Assembly (NCBI RefSeq): GCF_030164465.1
Contig: NZ_JASNJE010000040.1
Location: 1-34,599 of the forward strand
Length of the DNA: 34,599 nucleotides
Origin: Sedimentitalea xiamensis
GTDB lineage: Bacteria; Pseudomonadota; Alphaproteobacteria; Rhodobacterales; Rhodobacteraceae
Direction of reading: 5' to 3'
Shown here: positions 17,696-26,133 of the stretch, in pieces
Numbering within the stretch: position 1 is the stretch's first letter
How the letters are laid out: the number at the start of each line of letters is the position of its first letter
Notes under the pieces: model-generated
Databases searched by the model: none
Told to the model about the DNA's origin: nothing
What the model saw: the letters and a program-made list of their open reading frames with translations, nothing else
Position numbers and translations under genes: made by a program

Positions 17696-17872
17696 ATGAA
17701 GACCTCAGTCGCCGCGCTTTTCGCCGCCGCCCTGGTTCTGGGTGCCTGCGCCAAGGAGCCCGAACCGGTTTACCTGCAACCGACCTTCGACAAGGCCGGG
17801 AACGCGAGCTGCGCGGCGGGATACATGCTCGCGACGACCGAGAACGGCGCAACGGTCTGCGCCCCGATCTGA
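17696..17872 (+). CDS. Small lipoprotein, 58 residues
   Basis: The product has a lipoprotein signal with lipobox LVLGAC at residues 15-20, then a mature part of about 39 residues containing a second cysteine pair (ASCAAGYM...TVCAPI). It should be lipidated and anchored in a membrane. Two ATGs are possible (17690 and 17696); AGAAAGGA at 17681-17688 fits the second with seven-base spacing. Similar tiny lipoproteins are common in Rhodobacteraceae; the function is unknown. Confidence 0.75.
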   Translation: MKTSVAALFAAALVLGACAKEPEPVYLQPTFDKAGNASCAAGYMLATTENGATVCAPI

Positions 17873-18065
17873 TGCAAATCCGGGGGCGGCGTTAACGGTT
17901 TGAACCGGTTTCCGGGTCGCCCCCACCGGGTTCAAAGAGCGCGCTGCAAGCCCGGTCAAGGGCTTGCAGAGATTTGTTTCGAGCGCGAAACGATCGGGTT
18001 TCCTGATGTGTAAACCTTTGTTTGCAATGGGTTAACCGGGGGCGGCGGCTGCTGTTGCGCGCTGA

Positions 18066-18196
18066 GGGCCGCGCCCGACCTCGGGCCGGAGGCCGTCTTG
18101 CAATCGCTCCAGTGGAGCGATTGAGGCCGGAGGGGTGCGCCAGCACCGAGGGAGCACGCAGTGCGCCCTCCCCGTGGGGGAGGTCGGGCGCGGCCC
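18066..18196. repeat. GC-rich multi-hairpin element with 17-bp outer inverted repeats
   Basis: The outer arms at 18066-18082 and 18180-18196 are exact inverted repeats (GGGCCGCGCCCGACCTC and its complement). Inside are a perfect 10-bp hairpin at 18101-18123 (CAATCGCTCC, loop AGT) and a 7-bp hairpin CCTCCCC/GGGGAGG at 18167-18183. The whole could fold as a branched cloverleaf or extrude as a cruciform. No gene overlaps it. The 422 bases between 17872 and 18295 hold nothing else I can identify. It looks like a mobile-type or REP-like palindromic repeat. Confidence 0.7.
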
Positions 18197-18294
18197 GGGC
18201 CGGGGGCCCGGGCTCCGAGGCGAGGTGATGCGAGAAAAGGCAGGATTGCTCGAGAACGTTTGTAGAAAAGTTTCGTCCGCTAGCTTTTTCTCCA

Positions 18295-18933
18295 TTATTT
18301 GCTTTCTAGAGTGCTAAGCCAATCAACAATATCCGGGCCCTCTCGAAGTTCTAGGCGATAGGGAATGAATGATTCCCATTCGTTCCTAATTGTCGGAGAA
18401 AATACGGATGTTGTTGAAATCACGGCTTTGGATGCATTGGTGTTTAGCGCCATCGTACCCATCATCGCACGCACATCGTTTGGTCCGACTCTATGACCGC
18501 GGCTGAACGCTTTGCATTGATCTAGAATACGGATGGCACCAAAGCCAGATTTCTCGGCGATAACGTCTTTTCCACCATCTCCGCTGCGCGGGGTAAGCGT
18601 GACTTTGAAGCCGGCTTTGTCCCATGATGCGGCAACAAATTCTTCGAAGACGTGCGGAGATTTCGAGAACTGAAAAAGTAACTCAGGGTCCTTTTTCAGT
18701 TGAGCGAATATAGTCGCCCAAGGATAAGAAAGCGCCGTCACAATGGCACCTTCATTCGCCTCATCTACGATGTTTAGCAACTCGGCTGGAAGCAATAACT
18801 CGTGGCTGAGTTCGTCCAAATCGTTCTTTGGCCTTGCTGGTGCTCCATGCGACCCCAAACCTAAACCCAGCCCTAGACTCAATCCCATTTTTTCCGCCTT
18901 TCCATCCAGCCAAACCGCCCCCGCCAAGCTCAT
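18295..18933 (-). CDS. Orphan Mrr-like restriction endonuclease domain protein
   Basis: The C-terminal half carries the Mrr_cat PD-(D/E)xK nuclease pattern: FEEFVAASWDKAGFKVTLTPRSGDGGKDVIAEKS, then ILDQCKAF (the QxK), and VRAMMGTMALNTNASKAVISTTSVFSP. All catalytic positions (Glu, Asp, Gln-x-Lys) are present. Mrr-type enzymes cut foreign or modified DNA; no methyltransferase or specificity subunit adjoins it. The N-terminus holds a GLGLGLGLG run and is poorly defined. Candidate starts are GTG 18966, ATG 18933 and ATG 18888 (the last with GGCGGAAAAA just upstream). The gene is visibly AT-richer than uvrB next door, which suggests horizontal transfer. Confidence 0.75.
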   Translation of the reverse strand: MSLAGAVWLDGKAEKMGLSLGLGLGLGSHGAPARPKNDLDELSHELLLPAELLNIVDEANEGAIVTALSYPWATIFAQLKKDPELLFQFSKSPHVFEEFVAASWDKAGFKVTLTPRSGDGGKDVIAEKSGFGAIRILDQCKAFSRGHRVGPNDVRAMMGTMALNTNASKAVISTTSVFSPTIRNEWESFIPYRLELREGPDIVDWLSTLESK

Positions 18934-18999
18934 ATACCAAATATGGATGTCCGGCAAAATACCCACACCATATTCGGCGTCGCAATCAAGCTCGGAAAG

Positions 19000-21189
19000 T
19001 TACCGCCCCCGCCGCTTCACATTCCCACCCCGCTGCCCCGGTCGGCCCGCCGTCGACCGGCCCCGCGACTTCACCGCCGCCTCTGACGCCTTCTCCACCG
19101 CGTATTGCCTTGCCAGCGGATCGTCGGACACGGCGAGGTCCACCGCTTCCAGCCGCTTGATCTCGTCGCGCAGTCGGGCCGCCTCCTCGAATTCGAGATT
19201 CTCCGCCGCCTTGCGCATGTCGGTGCGCAGGCCCTCCAGCACCGCCTCGAGGTTGGCCCCGTGCAGCGGCTTGTCGATCTTCGCGGTGACGCGGCTCATG
19301 TCGGTGTCGCCCTTGTAGAGCCCCGCCAGCACGTCCTCGACGTTCTTCTTCACCGTCTCCGGCGTGATCCCGTGTTCCGCGTTATAGGCGATCTGCCTGG
19401 CCCGCCGCCGGTCGGTCTCGCCCAGTGCGCGCTCCATCGACCCGGTGATCCGGTCGCCATACATGATCACCCGCCCGTCCGCGTTGCGCGCCGCCCGCCC
19501 GATGGTCTGGATCAGCGAGGTTTCGGACCGCAGGAACCCCTCCTTGTCCGCATCCAGGATCGCCACCAGCCCGCATTCCGGGATGTCCAACCCCTCGCGC
19601 AAAAGGTTGATCCCCACCAGCACGTCGAACGCCCCCAGCCGCAGATCGCGCAGGATCTCGATCCGCTCCAGCGTGTCGATATCCGAATGCATGTAGCGCA
19701 CCTTGATGCCCTGCTCGTGCATGTATTCGGTCAGGTCCTCGGCCATCCGCTTGGTCAGCGTCGTGACCAGGGTGCGGAACCCGTTCGCCGCCACTTTCCG
19801 CACCTCGTCCAGCAGGTCATCCACCTGCATCTCCACCGGCCGGATCTCCACCACCGGGTCCAGCAAGCCGGTGGGCCTAATCACCTGCTCCACGAACACG
19901 CCCCCTGCCTGCTCGATCTCCCAGGCCGCCGGGGTGGCCGACACGAAGACCGATTGCGGCCGCATCGCGTCCCATTCCTCGAACTTCAGCGGCCGGTTGT
20001 CCATGCAGGAGGGCAGCCGGAACCCGTGCTCGGCCAGGGTGAACTTGCGCCTGTGGTCGCCCTTGTACATGCCGCCGATCTGCGGCACGCTCACATGGCT
20101 CTCATCGGCGAAGACGATCGCATTGTCGGGGATGAACTCGAACAGGGTCGGCGGCGGCTCCCCCGGCGCACGGCCCGTGAGGTAGCGCGAATAATTCTCG
20201 ATCCCGTTGCAGAACCCCTGCGCCTCCAGCATCTCCAGATCGAAATTCGTCCGCTGCTCCAGCCGCTGCGCCTCCAGGAGCTTGCCCTCGCTCACCAGGT
20301 GGTCCAGCCGCCCGCGCAGCTCCTTCTTGATGTTGAGGATCGCTTGGTTCAGCGTCGGTTTCGGCGTCACGTAATGGCTGTTCGCATAGACCCGGATCTG
20401 CTCGAACGTGTCGGTCTTCTCCCCGGTCAGCGGGTCGAACTCGGTGATGCTCTCCAGCTCCTCGCCAAAGAACGACAGCCGCCAGGCCCGGTCCTCGAGA
20501 TGCGCCGGGAAAATCTCCAGACTATCCCCCCGCACCCGGAAACTGCCGCGCTGGAACGCCTGGTCGTTGCGCCTATACTGCTGCTCGACCAGCCCGGCCA
20601 TCACCTGCCGCTGGTCGTATTCCTGCCCCACCTTCAGATCCTGCGTCATCGCCCCATAGGTCTCGACCGACCCGATGCCATAGATGCAGGACACCGAAGC
20701 CACGATGATCACGTCGTCCCGCTCCAGGAGCGCCCGCGTCGCCGCATGGCGCATCCGGTCGATCTGCTCGTTGATCTGGCTTTCCTTCTCGATATAGGTG
20801 TCGCTGCGCGGCACATAGGCCTCGGGCTGGTAGTAATCGTAGAAGCTGACGAAATACTCGACCGCGTTCTCCGGGAAGAACCCCTTGAACTCGCCGTAAA
20901 GCTGCGCCGCCAGCGTCTTGTTGGGCGCAAGGATGATCGCCGGGCGCTGCGTTTCCTCGATCACCTTGGCCATGGTGAATGTCTTGCCCGTCCCCGTCGC
21001 GCCCAGCAGCACCTGGTTGCGCTCGCCCTCGTTCACCGCTGCCACCAGTTCGGCGATCGCCGTCGGCTGGTCGCCGGCGGGAGAGAACTCCGTCTGCATC
21101 ACCAGCCGCTTGCCCCCCTCCAGCTTGTCCCGCGCCGGCTGGGGAGCGGTCATCATCGGCATCGACTTGTCGGTATGGACATGGGGCAT
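19000..21189 (-). CDS. uvrB: Excinuclease ABC subunit UvrB
   Basis: UvrB is the damage-verification helicase of nucleotide excision repair, loaded by UvrA and partner of the UvrC nuclease. The 729-residue protein has Walker [13 protein letters not shown] and the beta-hairpin region [19 protein letters not shown]. It continues with the DESH box ([11 protein letters not shown]), helicase motifs V-VI ([15 protein letters not shown] and [11 protein letters not shown]), and the C-terminal UVR domain ([28 protein letters not shown]) that contacts UvrC. A short basic tail rich in Gly and Arg follows. The start has CGGAG six bases before the ATG at 21189. The very long reading frame on the opposite strand is a composition effect of this GC-rich gene. 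Confidence 0.96.
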   Translation of the reverse strand: MPHVHTDKSMPMMTAPQPARDKLEGGKRLVMQTEFSPAGDQPTAIAELVAAVNEGERNQVLLGATGTGKTFTMAKVIEETQRPAIILAPNKTLAAQLYGEFKGFFPENAVEYFVSFYDYYQPEAYVPRSDTYIEKESQINEQIDRMRHAATRALLERDDVIIVASVSCIYGIGSVETYGAMTQDLKVGQEYDQRQVMAGLVEQQYRRNDQAFQRGSFRVRGDSLEIFPAHLEDRAWRLSFFGEELESITEFDPLTGEKTDTFEQIRVYANSHYVTPKPTLNQAILNIKKELRGRLDHLVSEGKLLEAQRLEQRTNFDLEMLEAQGFCNGIENYSRYLTGRAPGEPPPTLFEFIPDNAIVFADESHVSVPQIGGMYKGDHRRKFTLAEHGFRLPSCMDNRPLKFEEWDAMRPQSVFVSATPAAWEIEQAGGVFVEQVIRPTGLLDPVVEIRPVEMQVDDLLDEVRKVAANGFRTLVTTLTKRMAEDLTEYMHEQGIKVRYMHSDIDTLERIEILRDLRLGAFDVLVGINLLREGLDIPECGLVAILDADKEGFLRSETSLIQTIGRAARNADGRVIMYGDRITGSMERALGETDRRRARQIAYNAEHGITPETVKKNVEDVLAGLYKGDTDMSRVTAKIDKPLHGANLEAVLEGLRTDMRKAAENLEFEEAARLRDEIKRLEAVDLAVSDDPLARQYAVEKASEAAVKSRGRSTAGRPGQRGGNVKRRGR

Positions 21190-21330
21190 GGCAGTCTCCG
21201 GTCACAGACTCCCAAACTTGTTCCCTTTTTGATCCGGTTCAACCCCCAAATCGCCGGCAATCCGGGCGAGCGCGACTTCGGATGTTGCACTGGGCTGGGC
21301 TTCCGACCCCCTAGGCCGCACCAAGCTTCG

Positions 21331-21600
21331 ATGTCAAAGAAGCGCAGATTGCGCTATTTGCAAATTCTTGTCGGTTTCCCGACACCGGATCTTCAAGCCG
21401 AGTGCGGTGATTGCAAGTACGAACCTATTGTGTTCAATGCTGCGAAGAGGGCGAGAGTCTGTTTACAGTGTGTTGGTTTCAGAGAGCGCTTTCTGGTAGG
21501 TTTGCGCCGCCTCCACAAAGGCCAGCGCAACTTCACCATTCGACACCATGTATTCCTCGCTTACACCCGTCTGCGATTGAAACGCGATTTGGCCATATAG
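21331..21600 (+). CDS. Possible small zinc-ribbon protein (doubtful)
   Basis: An ATG at 21331 opens 89 codons beginning MSKKRRLRYLQILVGF, with two CxxC pairs (ECGDCKYE and VCLQCVGF) about 20 residues apart, a zinc-ribbon spacing. The first half lies between uvrB and the DUF4236 gene, where nothing else is coded. The second half is antisense to the end of the DUF4236 gene, which argues against it. No good ribosome site is seen. Confidence 0.22.
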   Translation: MSKKRRLRYLQILVGFPTPDLQAECGDCKYEPIVFNAAKRARVCLQCVGFRERFLVGLRRLHKGQRNFTIRHHVFLAYTRLRLKRDLAI

Positions 21601-22665
21601 GCAAATTGGGATTTGGTAGTTCTCCCTAAACCGTCGATCAGGTGAGCCGTCCTTGTTCGTCCTAGCCCACGTGTGCCCAATCACCTTGGCATCGCCGGGT
21701 ACTTCCTCGTCTTCGTGAAACCGCACCGCTCCAATGTCAATTTTCAGTTCGCGAATGTCGATTAGTGCAAATATCCCATCCGCTCTCGGGACAACTGCTA
21801 CGCCGGGGTAAATTAGTATGTCGTCGCCATTCACGTTCTCGAAGCGCATCGCGCGTCCCGAGAACTGAATCAGATCCGTAGAACTGAACTCAAAGGTGAC
21901 TGGATGCCTGTCGATAGAACGGTTGGCCAGTGTTCGTTCAACAAACTGGTTCGTGGACCTGTCGGCGGTCACGTCCCAAATCTTGCTGCTCTGCTTGAGC
22001 GTGTCGAACGCTCGAATCATGGACGAGTAAGCGCGCTGTGCCTCATCTCCTGCCTCGAACTCCACGGCGATACTGGTGTTGTCTTCCCAGTTCACCAGCC
22101 TCTTGACCTCGGCTTGCGTAACGGGCAGTGCTGCTTCCAACTCAGCAATTCGTTTCTTGTAGAACCAGCGGAACAAACTCAGTTTTCGACGGTTCAGTTC
22201 TCCGTGCTGCTTGGCCTCTTCCTCGCGCGCCTCTCTTAAATCGGTCTTGACCTGCGACTGTTGTTCGCGGGCTTTTGCGATCAGGTCCCGCAAAGGTATC
22301 AGCGATTTGCTGCTCAGCACTTCCACCGAAGCGCTGGCAATCTCATTCATCCCCGTCTGGGGCATGTAGACCTTTGCCGAGGCCGGGTTGTTGCCGGCCG
22401 CCGGGCTTACCGATGGCGGTGGGGTGAAGCCGTCTGGGTCAGGTACCGGTTGGGAAGGCTGTGTGCGAGATTGCTTGCCTGTAGGCAGAACCAGAGTGCT
22501 GTAGGACAGACCGGTACCGGGTGCTCCCACCGTGGCGCGGACGCCTTGCCGACCTATGTTAACGGACGCACCTGGAACGCCAATGCTCGAGCTGATTCCA
22601 CGCTTGCCGATGTTGATTCTAACGCCGGGGAAAAGTGTAAATGTCTGCCTGAAACGAAGTGTCAT
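21463..22665 (-). CDS. DUF4236 domain protein
   Basis: The 400-residue protein begins with the DUF4236 signature MTLRFRQTFTLFPGVRINIGKRGISSSIGVPGASVNIG, a small beta domain seen at the N-terminus of many uncharacterised bacterial proteins. A Pro/Ser-rich linker follows (about 60-110), then a charged helical stretch (about 130-190, possible coiled coil), then a C-terminal mixed domain with no motif I know. The start at the ATG 22665 is chosen because the domain begins exactly there; the frame stays open a further 79 codons upstream without plausible protein. Lower GC than the core genes around it suggests acquisition. Function unknown. Confidence 0.75.
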   Translation of the reverse strand: MTLRFRQTFTLFPGVRINIGKRGISSSIGVPGASVNIGRQGVRATVGAPGTGLSYSTLVLPTGKQSRTQPSQPVPDPDGFTPPPSVSPAAGNNPASAKVYMPQTGMNEIASASVEVLSSKSLIPLRDLIAKAREQQSQVKTDLREAREEEAKQHGELNRRKLSLFRWFYKKRIAELEAALPVTQAEVKRLVNWEDNTSIAVEFEAGDEAQRAYSSMIRAFDTLKQSSKIWDVTADRSTNQFVERTLANRSIDRHPVTFEFSSTDLIQFSGRAMRFENVNGDDILIYPGVAVVPRADGIFALIDIRELKIDIGAVRFHEDEEVPGDAKVIGHTWARTNKDGSPDRRFRENYQIPICLYGQIAFQSQTGVSEEYMVSNGEVALAFVEAAQTYQKALSETNTL

Positions 22666-23339
22666 TCTGCAATCCTGGAGATTCTCCGGCGAGCCTACCC
22701 TCGTTCGATAATTGGCGCGACAACCGATCCTGGGAACCCACGATAAGAAATCGGCAATGGAACGTACGTCCGACCAATCCGCAGTATATTCGCCCTTTGT
22801 TCTGCAGCTTGCCGGTTCTCTGCGTACAATGTGAAGGTCAGCTATCATAGATTCGCGCCCGCGATGTCGCCAGAACTTCGGACCGGCTTCAGCCATTTGC
22901 ACGTGATGATGTGAGCGTCCGAACCGGACCGAACCCCCGCACAGGCGAACCTAGTCACACGACAGCGATCAAATTTTGCAACAGTAACCCCGCCTTCACC
23001 TTTGCACCGCGCGTTGTGTTCACCTTCGCCGTTCCCCACAAGCGCTGTGCATCGCATGTGCACGGGATGTGTACGGCGTATGTACGCATGGCACACCCCC
23101 GATTCGCCTCTGGGACAAGGGCGTTAACCTCTCGAATCGGGGCGGGCACAAGATCTGGCCAGCGGCCGGCGGTAAGCGCGGGCCGGAAGCCGTGTGACCC
23201 CGGACGGCGGGACCGGCGCGCGACGCGGGTTCGGGAATTGCTTTTCCCGGCAATGATAATCATGCATTTAGGTTTTACCGGATAAACATCCGGTCCAGAA
23301 TGTGAACGTCCGAACCGAATTGCGAGGTATCCGTCGCCC
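22666..23339. other. 674-base gene-poor region with short repeats
   Basis: No convincing gene is seen. ATGTGAGCGTCCGAACCG at 22909-22926 recurs with one mismatch at 23300-23317, just before the Hint-protein start. Around 23045-23095 there is a run of imperfect 11- to 13-base units of the kind CGCATGTGCAC, GGGATGTGTAC, GGCGTATGTAC. A Fur-like palindrome lies at 23251-23269. The region is probably regulatory for the Hint gene, or a scar of past insertions. Confidence 0.5.
23251..23269. promoter_or_regulatory. Fur-like palindrome upstream of the Hint-protein gene
   Basis: The stretch contains ATGATAATCAT, an 11-base exact match to the centre of the 19-base Fur consensus, about 80 bases before the Hint-protein start codon. 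The outer bases match poorly. Alphaproteobacterial Fur/Mur and Irr sites differ from the E. coli consensus, so iron or manganese control is only a suggestion. Confidence 0.3.
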
Positions 23340-24386
23340 ATGGCCGAAATCGTTTCTTTCAATCCGGGACTTGGCATCGTCATCATCGCGGCGGCGCCTG
23401 GCGAGGACGTTTCCGGCTGGACCTTCGAAAGCTACACCCGGTCCGGCAATTTCGCGTCCTACGTGGCCAGCGGGCCGGTCGATTTTTCCGATCCCCAGGT
23501 TTCCGCCTCGGACCCGTCGCTCATCTACTACACCAGCGATTTCGGCCTTCCCCAGCTCAATCAGCGGGACGCGGTCGCCTTTGTCGACGGCAACGGTTCC
23601 CTGGTCGAAACCATCGGCTGGGGCAACGATTCGACCTTTTTCCTGACCGGGGGCACGGCGAATGGCGAGCTGATTTCGCCGGGCAGCGGCAACTATGCCG
23701 GGGACAACAATCAGGGCTGGTACTCGAAGCTTCCGGGCGACCCCTGGACCGGCAACAACGGGTCGCCCGATGACGGCCTGCCGGACGATCTCATACCCTT
23801 TGTGCCCCCCTGTTTCGCGGCCGGGACGTTGATCGACACCCCGGACGGGCCGCGGCGCGTCGAAACCCTGCGGCCGGGAGACCCGGTGCTGACCGCCGGG
23901 GGCGACACGCGGGTCATTCGCTGGGCCGGCCGCACCATCGTCCGGTTTTCCGAACGCGGCGGGCCGGAACACCTGCGTCCGATCCTTATCCGCGCGGACG
24001 CGTTCGGGCCGGGGAGCCCGGACAGCGACTTGCGGGTTTCGCCGCAGCACAGGATCGTGTCGAGCGGTTTGTGGAACGATGTCCTTTTCGGCTCCCGCGA
24101 TGTCCTGGTGGCGGCCAAGCATTTCGTGAATGGCACCACCGTTGTTCGGGACGACCTGTGCGGTTCGGTGGAGTATGTGCATGTTCTTCTGGATCGGCAC
24201 GAGATCCTGGTGTCCAACGGAGTGCCCAGCGAAAGCTATCATCCCGGCCCGATGACGGTGGGGGCGCTGGATCGCAGTCTCCGGGATGAACTTTTCGAAA
24301 TTTTCCCTGACCTGCAAGGCGGCGCGCCGGCGTTCGGCGACAGCTGCCTGCCGGTGCTGCGTGCCTGGGAGGCGCGGTTGCTCTGA
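23340..24386 (+). CDS. Hint-domain (Hint_2) protein with lamin-tail-like N-terminus
   Basis: The 348-residue protein has a beta-rich N-terminal domain (about 1-155) resembling a lamin-tail domain: IVIIAAAPGEDVSGWTFESY, then LNQRDAVAFVDGNGSLVETIGWG. A Hint_2 domain follows, starting CFAAGTLIDTPDGPRRVETLRPGDPVLT (Cys near residue 160) and continuing through LRVSPQHRIVSSG and VEYVHVLLDRHEILVSNG. Hint domains are related to inteins and hedgehog autoprocessing domains. The alphaproteobacterial Hint_2 class is widespread, usually on secreted or surface proteins, and its chemistry is not well established. No classical signal peptide is present, as in many type I secreted proteins. Confidence 0.82.
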   Translation: MAEIVSFNPGLGIVIIAAAPGEDVSGWTFESYTRSGNFASYVASGPVDFSDPQVSASDPSLIYYTSDFGLPQLNQRDAVAFVDGNGSLVETIGWGNDSTFFLTGGTANGELISPGSGNYAGDNNQGWYSKLPGDPWTGNNGSPDDGLPDDLIPFVPPCFAAGTLIDTPDGPRRVETLRPGDPVLTAGGDTRVIRWAGRTIVRFSERGGPEHLRPILIRADAFGPGSPDSDLRVSPQHRIVSSGLWNDVLFGSRDVLVAAKHFVNGTTVVRDDLCGSVEYVHVLLDRHEILVSNGVPSESYHPGPMTVGALDRSLRDELFEIFPDLQGGAPAFGDSCLPVLRAWEARLL

Positions 24387-24509
24387 CCGGTTCCGGATCG
24401 TTCGGCCGGGCCTCGTTCCGGCGGGACGGGCGCGCGGGCGCGGCAAAACGGACCTTGCCCAGGCTGGTCAAATCCCGGATAAACGACGCGTCGATCACAG
24501 GAGCCTTTC

Positions 24510-24821
24510 ATGCGTGCCCGTATCTATCAGCCTGCCCGCACCGCGATGTCGTCGGGCACTGCAAAAACCAGAACCTGGATTCTGGACTACGCGCCGAGCA
24601 GCGCGCGGGAAGTGGACCCGCTGATGGGCTGGACCTCCTCCGATGACATGCAGAGCCAGGTGCGCCTGCGGTTCGCCACCAAGGAGGCGGCGCTGGAATA
24701 CGCACAGGCCCACGGCATCGAGGCCGACGTTTTCGAACCGAAGAAGCGCAAGCCCAACGTGCGCCCCGGCGGCTACGGTGACAATTTCGCCACCAACCGA
24801 CGCGGAGTCTGGACCCATTGA
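24510..24821 (+). CDS. ETC complex I subunit, NDUFS4-like
   Basis: The 103-residue protein matches the conserved family of alphaproteobacterial and mitochondrial NDUFS4 (18-kDa/AQDQ) subunits. It has [42 protein letters not shown] and a C-terminal [20 protein letters not shown], with [15 protein letters not shown] between them. It is an accessory subunit that stabilises the NADH-dehydrogenase arm of respiratory complex I at the inner membrane. A strong AGGAG lies eight bases before the ATG. Its stop overlaps the start of the GNAT gene, so the two are coupled. Confidence 0.93.
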   Translation: MRARIYQPARTAMSSGTAKTRTWILDYAPSSAREVDPLMGWTSSDDMQSQVRLRFATKEAALEYAQAHGIEADVFEPKKRKPNVRPGGYGDNFATNRRGVWTH

Positions 24822-25279
24822 CAAGCTCCTGTATCGAGGCCGTGTCGCCTGACGCGCCCGACGTGCGCGCGTTGCTGGACCGGCACCTGGCGCTGATGCA
24901 GGCGCAGACGCCACCGGAAAGCTGTCACGCCCTGCCGTCGGAGGCGTTGAAATCGGACGATATCGTGCTGTTCGGACTGCGCGAAAACGGCACGTTGCAA
25001 GGTGTCGGTGCACTGAAACGGTATGTCGATTACGGTGAGATCAAATCGATGCACACCTTCGCCGAATTGCGCGGCCGGGGCGTTGCCCGCAAGGTGCTGG
25101 GCGCGTTGCTCGCAGAGGCCCGCGCGGCAGGTCTGCGGCGGGTGTTTCTGGAAACCGGCTCCGGCCCGGAACATGCCGCCGCCCGGGCGCTTTACGCCAG
25201 CGCGGGTTTCGTCACCTGCGGACCTTTCGGGGACTATTCCGACGACCCGCTGAGCCATTTCATGACTTTGACGCTCTGA
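24818..25279 (+). CDS. GNAT family N-acetyltransferase
   Basis: The 153-residue protein has the GNAT acetyl-CoA core: [31 protein letters not shown] (motif A with the RGRGVA pyrophosphate loop), [32 protein letters not shown] (motif B). It acetylates an amine of an unknown substrate; the best guess from this subtype is a small molecule or peptide N-terminus. The start is a TTG at 24818 that overlaps the TGA of the preceding gene (TTGA). A GTG a few codons later is an alternative. Confidence 0.85.
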   Translation: MTSSCIEAVSPDAPDVRALLDRHLALMQAQTPPESCHALPSEALKSDDIVLFGLRENGTLQGVGALKRYVDYGEIKSMHTFAELRGRGVARKVLGALLAEARAAGLRRVFLETGSGPEHAAARALYASAGFVTCGPFGDYSDDPLSHFMTLTL

Positions 25280-25280
25280 A

Positions 25281-25312
25281 CCTTTGCCTCGGGCGGAAAG
25301 CAGCGGCAAAGG
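25281..25312 (+). terminator. Hairpin after the GNAT gene
   Basis: CCTTTGCC at 25281-25288 pairs exactly with GGCAAAGG at 25305-25312, starting directly after the stop codon. The loop is 16 bases and there is no T-run, so it may be a weak or Rho-assisted terminator. It is the last feature of the core genome on this side. Confidence 0.5.
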
Positions 25313-25322
25313 CGGCTTCAGC

Positions 25323-25364
25323 CGTCCAATATCTCAACTGGATAGAGCGCCTGACTTCTTATCA
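25323..25364 (+). pseudogene. Decayed 5' half of a tRNA-Arg(TCT) gene
   Basis: TCTCAACTGGATAGAGC reproduces the D-arm of the two other tRNA-Arg(TCT) sequences in the window with one change. It is followed by a TGA stem, the loop CTTCTTA (anticodon position TCT) and TCA. After that all resemblance to a tRNA ends: no variable or T arm follows. The acceptor strand is degraded. The break falls at the same place, just after the anticodon loop, as in the split tRNA at 27815. I infer an old integration scar. Confidence 0.5.
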
Positions 25365-25515
25365 CTGCTGCCCAACTGCCGACGTTATGCGACATTCGGT
25401 GTCCACCTTTTATTTCAACGATTTACCTCGCAATTCCGGTTGTGTCATCTGCCGACAAGGCCCGACAACGATCGCGACCTAGCGGTCAAAACGCCATCAA
25501 CATCGGAGCGCGTCG

Positions 25516-25917
25516 ATGCCGCACACCAAAATCACCCAGGCCGTCGTGGACGGCCTGCCATTTCACGATTCGATAGACTGGTACCACGATACAGACCTTG
25601 CAGGGTTCAATCTGTCGGTCGAACGTTGAACCAAGACCCACTACGCTGCGGCGGAAAGCGAGGAGCGCCTCATGCGCGTCGAGATCGGCCGCGCCGATCC
25701 AAGCCGCGATGGCGACATGCGGAACGGCGTTGCGATCGCGCCTTGGCTCATCTTCGTCTGCGGCGTTCTGGGCCTCATCGTCGGCGATGGCGTTGAGGTG
25801 TTTCAGGCACCGACAGAAGGGTTCGTCCGAGGCTTGGACATGCCGACCGTCCTGCGGATCCCGGTCCCCGCAATCGACAGCTTGGGGGCTGATAATGCAC
25901 CCCTAAACTTTGACTGA
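25516..25917 (+). pseudogene. Tyrosine-integrase N-terminal remnant with in-frame stop
   Basis: An ATG at 25516 opens MPHTKITQAVVDGLPFHDS, followed by DWYHDTDLAGFNLSVER and a TGA at 25627-25629. The same frame continues past the stop with TKTHYAAAESEERLMRVEIGRADP. The two parts together fit the arm-binding N-terminus of phage-type integrases (WYDTDLKGFGLRV...KTYY...VRVKIGRAD). After about residue 65 the match is lost; the frame goes on through a hydrophobic VAIAPWLIFVCGVLGLIVG stretch to 25917. There is no catalytic domain. It lies about 150 bases from the tRNA half at 25323, the usual place for an integrase gene. The assignment is from pattern only. Confidence 0.45.
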
Positions 25918-26133
25918 CTTTTCGACAGTGCCGACAACTTGCTGCGCGTCGCGCGAGATCGGTGCCGAATGCCATTCTACTCCCAGCCACCTCGACTATC
26001 GGTCCGGCGGCACTCCGGGCAATACACGGCGTTGGTCGGTCGATTTTCACGGCGGGTTTCAACGCGTGCGTCTTCGTCAAGCACCTCGGTTTCGAAACGG
26101 TGGCCGCAGTTGTTGTAACGGAAACGGACGCGC

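Noticed and set aside
18101-18123. Intrinsic terminator for the lipoprotein gene
   Set aside because: The hairpin lacks a T-run, lies 230 bases from the stop codon and is nested in a larger palindromic element.
19105-21600. Very long open frame (831 codons) on the plus strand opposite uvrB
   Set aside because: It mirrors uvrB codon by codon in a GC-rich gene, and its product is low-complexity His/Leu/Arg-rich with no motif. Only its last part (21331 on) lies outside uvrB and is listed separately as doubtful.
23041-23095. CRISPR-like array
   Set aside because: Units are 11 to 13 bases, imperfect and without spacers; no cas gene is present in the window.
22955-23386. 143-codon minus-strand frame before the Hint gene
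   Set aside because: It overlaps the Hint-protein start, has no domain, and its sequence reflects the short repeats of the region.
25672-25917. Separate membrane protein starting at 25672
   Set aside because: It is in frame with the integrase-like remnant at 25516 across one stop codon, and its first residues continue the integrase pattern, so an independent gene is less likely.
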